Source: Akkermansia sp. (GTDB taxonomy: Bacteria > Verrucomicrobiota > Verrucomicrobiia > Verrucomicrobiales > Akkermansiaceae). From it: a stretch of 41,839 nucleotides of DNA. Shown here piece after piece: positions 1 through 7,035 of this stretch. The DNA is taken from the NCBI GenBank assembly GCA_022787425.1, contig JALFWB010000044.1:1-41839 (forward strand), given 5' to 3'. The first letter of the stretch is position 1; every line of letters starts with the position of its first letter. A program made the translations under genes and the position numbers. Below the pieces are notes generated by a model, which saw nothing but the letters and a program-made list of their open reading frames with translations, did no database searches and was not told where the DNA came from.

Positions 1-1
1 C

Positions 2-3000
2 TACGATGCGGGACTTTGGTACGGTTATAAAGGTATTTTTGATGACATGGAGAAGCACGCGCACAAGATGACCGTGCGCGTTTTTCTGGCCTATTATCGG
101 GAGTACAGCGTGTGCCCCGCCTGCGGTGGCGGTCGGCTGCGTCCGGAGGCCCTGGCCTTTACCATAGGCGGTTGCACCGTGCCGCAGGTGCAGGGCATGC
201 CCATGGAGGAGCTGCTCGTTTGGCTGGACAAGTATGTGCTCCCGGCGGTGGGGGCGGACCGCTCGCTGCAGCAGGCGGTGCGCGAGCTGCGGAGCCGTGT
301 GCACTACCTCTGCGAGGTGGGGCTGGGCTACCTGGCACCCTCGCGACTCACGCGCACGCTGTCCGGCGGCGAGATCGAGCGCGTCAGCCTGACCGCCTGC
401 TTGGGTGCGGCCCTCACCGAAACGCTCTTTGTGTTAGATGAACCGACCGTGGGCCTTCACGCCCGTGACACCGCCAGGCTGCTGCAGGCCATGCGCCGCC
501 TGACCCGGCGCGGCAACACCCTGGTGGTGACCGAACACGAGGAAGCCGTGATGCGCGCGGCGGATTATTTGGTCGATATGGGCCCCGCCGGTGGGTCGGG
601 CGGCGGTCGCGTGATCTACGCCGGTGAACCCGGGGGCATGCTGCGCGCGGCGGACTCCCCCACGGGGCAGTACCTGACGGGACGCCGCAGTGTGCCGATG
701 CCTGCTACCCGACGCAAGCCGCGCGCCTTCCTGAGCCTGTGCGACATCGAGTGCCGCAACCTGCACGGGCTACAAGCGGAGATTCCGCTGGGGGTCTACA
801 CCTGCCTGACCGGTGTCTCCGGCAGCGGCAAGAGCACGCTGGCCTGCCGCGTGTTATACGGCACGCTGCATCCGGAGGAAATAGACGATGAAGAGCGCGG
901 TGAGGTCTGCCGCATCGAGGGTGCGGAGCAGGTGACGGATGTGCTGCTGGTGGACCAGAGCCCCATCGTCCGCACCCCGCGCTCCACCCCCGCCGTCTAC
1001 ATGGGCGTGTTCGAGGATATACGCCAACTGTACTGCGCCGAGCCCACCGCCGTTGCCCGAGGCCTGAAGCCCGGTTATTTCTCCTTTAACAGTGGAGAGG
1101 GCCGTTGCCCCCGCTGCGCCGGCCTGGGGCAGGAGAAGGTAGAGATGCAATTCCTCTCCGATATTTTTGTTCCGTGCGCCCTGTGTCACGGCACGCGCTA
1201 CACCCCGCAGGCACTCGGCATTACTCTCGGCGGCTACAACATGGCAGAAATGCTTGCGCTGGATATACGGACCGCGCAGGGGCTGTTCGCGCACATGAAA
1301 GGGGCACGTCCCCGCCGCATTGCGGAGCGCCTGCAGGTGCTGGTGGATGTGGGCCTGGGGCATCTGGGGCTGGGGCAGGGACTCAACACGCTGTCCGGCG
1401 GCGAAAATCAACGCTTGAAGCTGGCCAAACTGCTCGCCGAACCCCTGGCCGGAGCGGGCAGCGAGAAGGGTAGTCTGATTATTCTCGACGAGCCGGGAAC
1501 GGGGCTGCATTTCAGCGATCTGGAGGTGTTGCTGCGTGTCTTCAATCGACTGGTGGAGCAGGGGCACAGCCTGCTGGTTATCGAGCATAACCTTGACCTG
1601 ATCAAGGCTGCGGATTATGTGATTGACCTGGGCCCGGAGGGCGGCAAAGGCGGCGGTCGCATTGTGGCACAGGGCACGCCGGAGGACATCGCCGCGAGCG
1701 GTACCCACACTGGCCGCTATTTGTCAGCCGCGCTCGAAGGGAGACACGATGACCCCGATCTGCTCGCCGCGGAGAGCGAGGACGACATACCCGCGGGAGT
1801 GATTGCCCTGCGCGGGGCGCGCCACCACCACCTCAAAAATATCGATGTGAACATCAACCGAAACGAAATGACCGTTGTTACGGGACTCTCCGGCAGCGGT
1901 AAGAGTACCCTCGCGTTCGATATTATTTTTGCGGAAGGTCAGAAGCGTTTTATGGACGTGATGAGCCCCTACGCCCGCCAGTTTACCGAGCATATGGAGA
2001 CCCCCGACATCGACCGGCTGACGGGGCTGCCCCCCACGGTGGCCATCGAGCAGAATCGCAGCCGGGGCGGCAGTAAATCCACGGTCGGTACGGTTACGGA
2101 AATATGGCAATTCCTGCGTCTTCTGTATGCCAAACTCGGCACGCCTCATTGCCCCCGCTGCGGGGTGGAAATCGGTCGGCGCTCCCCCGCAGAAATCCGC
2201 GCGTTGGTGGCGGAGGAGGTGGGCCGCAAGCCCGAGGAACTGCTGCTGGCCGCCCCCGTGGTACGCAACCGCAAGGGACACTACGCCGACCTGGCCCGCC
2301 GGGCGGAGAAGAAGAAATACCCCTATTTGATAGCCGACGGCAAGCGCGTGAATCCTGCCGAGTTTCAGCCGCTGGATCGTTATTCCAATCACGACATCGA
2401 TGTGGTGACGGCTGTCATCCGTGTGCAGGGTAATGCCATCTTGATGAACGACGCCCCCTGCGACTTCGATACCCTGAACGAAACCGTGAACAGCACCCTG
2501 GAGATGGGCGACGGCTTCCTGCGCTTGGTGACGGGAAAGGAGAGCCGCTTAGTCGGTACGCGCCTGAGTTGTCCGCAGTGCGGCACGAGTTATGAGTCAC
2601 CCGAGCCCTCCACCTTCTCCTTTAACTCCCCGCACGGACGCTGCCCCGTTTGCTTGGGGCACGGCTATGTGAGTAGTGCGCGGTTGAAAGATAAACCGGA
2701 GGACAAGCTCAGCCAACTGGAGGTCGAGCTGCGCTATGACCGCGATGTCGACAAGGCTGCGGACAAAGACGCCGAGAACGAGTGCTGTCCTGCCTGCGGG
2801 GGGCAACGTCTGAATCCCTTTGCCCTAGGCGTGACCCTCTTCGGGTACAACATCTCGCAGATCGGCAGCCTGGATGCCGATGCCGCAGCGAAAACCCTGA
2901 GCGGGTGGCACTTTGAGGGACGCGACGCCGAGATTGCCCGAAACGTTTTAGCCGAAATTACCCGACGCCTGCATTTTTTGCAACGCGTCGGACTCGGTTA

Positions 3001-4438
3001 TCTGTCGCTGGACCGCTCGGTTCCCACGCTCTCCGGCGGCGAGACGCAGCGCATACGTTTGGCGGCACAGTTGGGCTCCGAGCTGCGCGGCGTGCTCTAT
3101 GTGTTGGATGAACCGACCATCGGCCTGCACCCGGGGGATAATGAGCGCCTACTGAATACCCTGCAGGAATTGAAGGAACGCGGGAACACCCTGTTGGTCG
3201 TGGAGCATGACGAGGAAACCATGCGCCGGGCGGACACGATTATCGACATGGGCCCCGGTGCGGGTGTACACGGCGGGCAGGTGGTGGCGCAGGGAAATTT
3301 TGCCCGTGTGGCCGCCGCAGACACCCCGACGGGGCATGCCCTCAGCGGGCATGAGAAACATCCTTCCTGCGGGGAGCGACTTTCTATCAAATCCGTGGAT
3401 TGGTTAGAGGTAGAGGACTGCACGTTGCACAACCTGCAGCATGTGCACCTGCGTGTGCCGCGCGGTCGCTTCACTGTCGTGACCGGACCCTCCGGAGCGG
3501 GCAAAACATCCCTGATTACCGGTACCCTTGCCCCCGCCGTGCAGGAGACGATCTCGGGCACTGCACCCCGCTCACGTTGCTACGGAACCTGCAGAGGGCT
3601 GGACAGCATTCGTGCCCTCTATCGAGTAGACCAATCCCCCTTGGGGAAAACGCCGCGTTCCACCCCTGCCACCTACATAGGTATATTCGATGAGATACGC
3701 CGTATTTTTGCAGGGAGTGCGGATGCACGGCGATTGGGATTTGATGCCGGACGCTTCTCCTTTAACACCTCCGCCGGCCATTGCGAGGTATGCAAGGGCG
3801 CGGGTTATTGTCGACAGGAGATGGACTTCCTGCCACCCTGTACCGTCCCCTGTGAGGCCTGTCGAGGCGCACGTTACAACAGCAGAACATTGCAGGTGCG
3901 TTATCGAGGGAAAAACATTGCCGAGGTGCTCGATATGAGCATGGAGACTGCCGCCGAATTCTTCGCTGCCACCCCCACGCTCTCCGATCCCCTGCGCCTG
4001 TTATGCGAAACAGGCTTGGGCTACCTGACCCTGGGGCAGGCCAGCAACACCCTCTCCGGCGGCGAGGCCCAGCGCATCAAGCTGGTGGCGGAGCTCATCA
4101 AGGGCCGCCGCGCCGCTCTCACCGCCGTTCGCCGAGGGCGCGCCCTGCCGCAGGATCTCTACCTGATCGAGGAGCCCACCATCGGCCTGCACCCGCAGGA
4201 TGTGCGCATGTTGGTGCAGGTGCTGCGGCACCTGGTGGAGCTGGGTAACACCGTGGTGGTCATCGAGCACAATACCTCCCTGATCTGCGAGGCCGATTAT
4301 ATGATCGATATGGGCCCCGGTGCAGGGCGCGACGGCGGGCGAATCACCGCACAGGGAACCGTGGCGCAGGTAGCAAACAGCTCCAAGAGTCCTACGGCTC
4401 CGTTTATACGCCGCGAGCTCGGTTTGCCTGAAAAATAG
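2..4438 (+). CDS. uvrA: Excinuclease ABC subunit A, tandem-duplicated form (5' end outside window)
   Basis: Damage-recognition ATPase of nucleotide excision repair. The frame is open from base 2, so the first ATG (47) is internal and the true start lies upstream; 1478 residues are visible. Four ABC modules can be traced: a signature LSGGE near 359 with Walker B near 424; Walker A GVSGSGKST near 811, a CxxC-x19-CxxC zinc module near 1105-1190 and signature near 1390; Walker A GLSGSGKST near 1885, cysteine pairs near 2150, 2570, 2640 and 2790, signature near 3030; Walker A GPSGAGKTS near 3485, a second CxxC-x19-CxxC near 3785-3865, signature near 4050 and Walker B LYLIEEP near 4160. This is nearly two UvrA copies head to tail. 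Ordinary UvrA is about 940 residues; double-length UvrA is known in Chlamydiae and, as I recall, in relatives. Both halves keep nucleotide-binding and zinc motifs, so neither looks degenerate. The start of the first half cannot be judged. Confidence 0.95.
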   Translation, partial: YDAGLWYGYKGIFDDMEKHAHKMTVRVFLAYYREYSVCPACGGGRLRPEALAFTIGGCTVPQVQGMPMEELLVWLDKYVLPAVGADRSLQQAVRELRSRVHYLCEVGLGYLAPSRLTRTLSGGEIERVSLTACLGAALTETLFVLDEPTVGLHARDTARLLQAMRRLTRRGNTLVVTEHEEAVMRAADYLVDMGPAGGSGGGRVIYAGEPGGMLRAADSPTGQYLTGRRSVPMPATRRKPRAFLSLCDIECRNLHGLQAEIPLGVYTCLTGVSGSGKSTLACRVLYGTLHPEEIDDEERGEVCRIEGAEQVTDVLLVDQSPIVRTPRSTPAVYMGVFEDIRQLYCAEPTAVARGLKPGYFSFNSGEGRCPRCAGLGQEKVEMQFLSDIFVPCALCHGTRYTPQALGITLGGYNMAEMLALDIRTAQGLFAHMKGARPRRIAERLQVLVDVGLGHLGLGQGLNTLSGGENQRLKLAKLLAEPLAGAGSEKGSLIILDEPGTGLHFSDLEVLLRVFNRLVEQGHSLLVIEHNLDLIKAADYVIDLGPEGGKGGGRIVAQGTPEDIAASGTHTGRYLSAALEGRHDDPDLLAAESEDDIPAGVIALRGARHHHLKNIDVNINRNEMTVVTGLSGSGKSTLAFDIIFAEGQKRFMDVMSPYARQFTEHMETPDIDRLTGLPPTVAIEQNRSRGGSKSTVGTVTEIWQFLRLLYAKLGTPHCPRCGVEIGRRSPAEIRALVAEEVGRKPEELLLAAPVVRNRKGHYADLARRAEKKKYPYLIADGKRVNPAEFQPLDRYSNHDIDVVTAVIRVQGNAILMNDAPCDFDTLNETVNSTLEMGDGFLRLVTGKESRLVGTRLSCPQCGTSYESPEPSTFSFNSPHGRCPVCLGHGYVSSARLKDKPEDKLSQLEVELRYDRDVDKAADKDAENECCPACGGQRLNPFALGVTLFGYNISQIGSLDADAAAKTLSGWHFEGRDAEIARNVLAEITRRLHFLQRVGLGYLSLDRSVPTLSGGETQRIRLAAQLGSELRGVLYVLDEPTIGLHPGDNERLLNTLQELKERGNTLLVVEHDEETMRRADTIIDMGPGAGVHGGQVVAQGNFARVAAADTPTGHALSGHEKHPSCGERLSIKSVDWLEVEDCTLHNLQHVHLRVPRGRFTVVTGPSGAGKTSLITGTLAPAVQETISGTAPRSRCYGTCRGLDSIRALYRVDQSPLGKTPRSTPATYIGIFDEIRRIFAGSADARRLGFDAGRFSFNTSAGHCEVCKGAGYCRQEMDFLPPCTVPCEACRGARYNSRTLQVRYRGKNIAEVLDMSMETAAEFFAATPTLSDPLRLLCETGLGYLTLGQASNTLSGGEAQRIKLVAELIKGRRAALTAVRRGRALPQDLYLIEEPTIGLHPQDVRMLVQVLRHLVELGNTVVVIEHNTSLICEADYMIDMGPGAGRDGGRITAQGTVAQVANSSKSPTAPFIRRELGLPEK

Positions 4439-4460
4439 GCTCGCCCTGTGCGGCATTTTA

Positions 4461-4469
4461 TGCTACAAT
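4461..4469 (+). promoter_or_regulatory. Extended -10 promoter for the sigma-54 activator gene
   Basis: TGC-TACAAT is an extended -10 box with no good -35 at 16-18 bp upstream. It ends 15 nt before the ATG at 4485, giving a leader of about 8-9 nt. It lies 22 nt after the uvrA stop, so the regulator may also be reached by uvrA read-through. Confidence 0.4.
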
Positions 4470-4484
4470 GTTCCCCGATCCCGT

Positions 4485-6029
4485 ATGCAGGAAGAAATAC
4501 TCATCATCAACGGATGCGGCTACGCCACCATTTTGCCGGCGGCGGCCTTGGTGGAGCACCGTGAGCTGTCCGCCGGACGCCGTGTGCGCTCGCTGCTCAC
4601 CCCGCGCCGGGAGGTGCTGAGTGTGCTGCGGGAGGCAGCGAACAATCCGGAGCTTCGCCGTCTGTATATGGTGGGGCTGGGGTTGGACCTTGTGAAGGCG
4701 GGGGGCGAGAAGGATCAGCAGAGCCCGGATGCTGTGCTGGCCGGTCTGCATGAGCGCGGGGTGGAGGTGTTTTGGTTTTTAAATTGGGCGGTCAGTAAAG
4801 ATAACCGCGCGCGCTGCGAAGATTTTTTGCAACTAACGGGAAATCCCGGTGAGCCTCTGATACAGGCGGTGTTGCGCGGTCTGCAAGCCACGGAGGCCGA
4901 TCGCGCTTTGGCCTCCCGTGTGCAGGCCGCAGCTGACTCGCCTGAGTCCAATGAACTTTTTCGCGTGGTCGGATTTATATGTCGGGTTATCAAGACCATG
5001 CCGCAGCTCGGTGAACGCGCGATTCATGACTACATGAGTTATCTGCGCAAGGGTGGCGAGCTGACCGAGCACCTGCAGAAGTGTCGCACGGTTTACCGCA
5101 GCTTCGGCAGGCGTGAAATCAAGGGTAAGTCACTCCGCATGGAGGAGCTCCGGAATTTGATATGCCGCGTAGCTCAACATGATGATATTCGTGTGATGGT
5201 TTTGGGTGAAACAGGTACGGGCAAGGAGAGTGTGGCCACGCACTTACATCTGAATTCACAACGCTGGGATAAACCGATGTTATCCTACAACTGCGCCTCA
5301 TCCAACCCCGGGCTGATGGAGAGTGCCTTTCGCGGGTATTGCAAGGGTGCTTTCACGGGGGCCATCCGGGATCGGCAGGGTATTTTCGAGCAGGCCAATG
5401 GGGGAACGCTGTTTTTGGACGAGGTGGCCGATCTGCCGCTCGAGGCTCAGGGTACACTGTTGCGTGTGCTGGAAGAAAAACGCATTGCGCGGATGGGTGA
5501 CCACAAGGAGATAACAGTTGATGTTCGACTGATTACCGCCACAAATAAAAATTTGAGGCAACTGGCAGATCAGGGGCTTTTCCGCCGAGATCTGCTTTTC
5601 CGCTTGCAGGAATTTACTGTCAAAACACTGCCGCTGCGCTGCACACCGGATGACATCCCGACCATAGCCGACTTTATCTGGAGAACGCGCCGCGGGTACC
5701 CCCTGCCGGAGACTGCGTGCTCCGTGTTAATGGGTTATTCCTGGCCCGGTAATACGCGTGAGCTTGCCAGCTTCCTGAAGTATACCGAGGTATGCGGAGC
5801 GGAGGACTGGGAGGAGGCTCTGCGATGCTATTTGGCCATGAACAGTTGGGAAGAAACGCCTACCGAGGTATCGGGAACACCGGAGCCGTCGTTGCCGGAT
5901 AATCTGCAACAGGCTATTGCTCAGCACTGCCGCAACGTGTTGAACCGCTGCGGCGGTAACATCTCCCGAGCAGCGGCGGATCTGGGCATTCAACGGAATA
6001 CGCTCAAGAAGTACCTGCGCCTTCAGTAG
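4485..6029 (+). CDS. Sigma-54-dependent transcriptional activator with unfamiliar N-terminal sensor domain
   Basis: A 514-residue enhancer-binding protein expected to remodel RpoN holoenzyme by ATP hydrolysis. The AAA+ domain covers about 215-445: Walker A GETGTGKE at 241-248, the sigma-54-contacting loop GAFTGA at 288-293, Walker B FLDE shortly after, and arginine-rich sensor segments. A Fis-type helix-turn-helix closes the protein (about 490-512). Residues 1-210 are not a response-regulator receiver, PAS or GAF domain that I recognise. They read as alternating strands and helices (LIING; a helix; LYMVGLGL; GVEVFWFLNW), loosely like the first domain of DHH phosphoesterases but without the DHH or metal-binding aspartates. 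RtcR has a comparable AAA+/Fis part with a CARF sensor, but no rtcA or rtcB is nearby. The regulated genes are unknown. The 3' end overlaps convergent lipA by 26 bp. Confidence 0.88.
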   Translation: MQEEILIINGCGYATILPAAALVEHRELSAGRRVRSLLTPRREVLSVLREAANNPELRRLYMVGLGLDLVKAGGEKDQQSPDAVLAGLHERGVEVFWFLNWAVSKDNRARCEDFLQLTGNPGEPLIQAVLRGLQATEADRALASRVQAAADSPESNELFRVVGFICRVIKTMPQLGERAIHDYMSYLRKGGELTEHLQKCRTVYRSFGRREIKGKSLRMEELRNLICRVAQHDDIRVMVLGETGTGKESVATHLHLNSQRWDKPMLSYNCASSNPGLMESAFRGYCKGAFTGAIRDRQGIFEQANGGTLFLDEVADLPLEAQGTLLRVLEEKRIARMGDHKEITVDVRLITATNKNLRQLADQGLFRRDLLFRLQEFTVKTLPLRCTPDDIPTIADFIWRTRRGYPLPETACSVLMGYSWPGNTRELASFLKYTEVCGAEDWEEALRCYLAMNSWEETPTEVSGTPEPSLPDNLQQAIAQHCRNVLNRCGGNISRAAADLGIQRNTLKKYLRLQ

Positions 6030-6948
6030 GCTCGGGTAGCAGACCGCGTCGCCGGAGGTCGTCCTGCAGTGCTGCCAGCACCTCCTCCCGGGGGCGGAAG
6101 TTGGCGCTGAAGTGTGAGGAACGGATGAGCGGCCCTGCTGCTACCTGCTCGAAACCCATGGAAAGGGCGGTCTCCCGTAGCTCTGCAAAGGTCTCCGGCC
6201 GGACGTATTCGATAACAGGCAAGTGCCGGGGAGTGGGCTGCAGATATTGCCCCAGGGTGAGCATGCGCACTCCGTTGTCCAGCAGGTCTCGCATGGCGGC
6301 GATCACTTCGTCCCGGTCTTCGCCCAAGCCCAGCATCATTCCACTTTTTGTTGTGATGAGCCCCGGTGCTATTTCTCCCGCGCGGCGCAGCACCTGTAAC
6401 GAACGGCGGTACTGAGCACGGAAACGCACCAGCGGGGTGAGCCGCTCGACGGTCTCCAAATTGTGATTGAAAATGTGCGGCCGGGCATCGATGACAAGTT
6501 GCAGAGCCTCCTCGCTCCCACCGAAATCTGAGGTGAGTACCTCGATGATACAGGCGGGTGAGTGTTGGCGGATAGCATTGATAACAGAGGCGATGTGGGC
6601 TGCCCCGCCGTCCGGCAGGTCGTCCCGCGTCACCATGGTCACGAGGGTATGGCGCAGTTGCATGGCTTGCACGGCCAGGGCCACACGCTCCGGCTCTCCG
6701 GGGTCGAGGGGCGCCGGTTTGGCGGTGCGGGTGGCACAGAATGCGCAGGCGCGGGTGCACACCTCCCCGCATACCATGAAGGAGGCGGAGCCGTGAGCCC
6801 AGCACTCCCCGCGGTTCGGGCACTGCGCCTCCCGGCACACCGTGACGAGTCCCTGATGCCGGACGAGGTCGTCCAGCTTGCGGAACTCCTCCCCGCGGGG
6901 CAGGGGAACCTTCAGCCACGCGGGCTTGTGCTGTGTGGGGGTGCTCAT
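6004..6948 (-). CDS. lipA: Lipoyl synthase
   Basis: A 314-residue radical-SAM enzyme that inserts two sulfurs into octanoyl groups on lipoyl domains of 2-oxoacid dehydrogenases and GcvH. The auxiliary 4Fe-4S cluster motif CxxxxCxxxxxC is at C38, C43 and C49; the radical-SAM CxxxCxxC is at C64, C68 and C71. The C-terminal RSS motif, whose serine ligates the auxiliary cluster in studied homologues, is present. Length fits the family. No lipB or lplA lies in the window, so lipoate synthesis is split across the genome. The start is the ATG 8 nt downstream of a good -10 box. The gene is divergent from the PA14-ankyrin gene. Its last 26 bp overlap the end of the sigma-54 activator gene on the other strand. 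Confidence 0.97.
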   Translation of the reverse strand: MSTPTQHKPAWLKVPLPRGEEFRKLDDLVRHQGLVTVCREAQCPNRGECWAHGSASFMVCGEVCTRACAFCATRTAKPAPLDPGEPERVALAVQAMQLRHTLVTMVTRDDLPDGGAAHIASVINAIRQHSPACIIEVLTSDFGGSEEALQLVIDARPHIFNHNLETVERLTPLVRFRAQYRRSLQVLRRAGEIAPGLITTKSGMMLGLGEDRDEVIAAMRDLLDNGVRMLTLGQYLQPTPRHLPVIEYVRPETFAELRETALSMGFEQVAAGPLIRSSHFSANFRPREEVLAALQDDLRRRGLLPEPTEGAGTS

Positions 6949-6956
6949 GCGTGGAC

Positions 6957-6985
6957 ATTGTAGCGTGAGCCGCAGAAAAAGTCAA
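6957..6985 (-). promoter_or_regulatory. Promoter of lipA
   Basis: Read on the minus strand: -35 TTGACT (6985-6980), 17-bp spacer, -10 TACAAT (6962-6957), then 8 nt to the ATG. The predicted transcript starts at or 1-2 nt before the start codon. It lies back to back with the promoter of the PA14-ankyrin gene, 15 bp between the -35 boxes. Confidence 0.75.
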
Positions 6986-7000
6986 GGAGAGTTTTTTTTC

Positions 7001-7028
7001 TTGACCTGAAACGATTTTGTGCTAGAAT
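7001..7028 (+). promoter_or_regulatory. Promoter of the PA14-ankyrin gene
   Basis: -35 TTGACC (7001-7006), 16-bp spacer, -10 TAGAAT (7023-7028). The -10 box contains the upstream ATG at 7027, which therefore cannot be in the transcript. The next in-frame ATG (7036) lies 7 nt downstream, at the predicted start of transcription. Confidence 0.75.
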
Positions 7029-7035
7029 GCAGGAC

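Noticed and set aside
4485..6029. Assignment of the sigma-54 activator as RtcR
   Set aside because: No rtcA or rtcB is adjacent and the N-terminal part is not clearly a CARF domain.
6023..6985. 320-codon frame on the minus strand overlapping lipA in another frame
   Set aside because: The lipA frame has all cluster motifs; this one is Arg/Pro/His-rich noise and starts upstream of the lipA -35 box.
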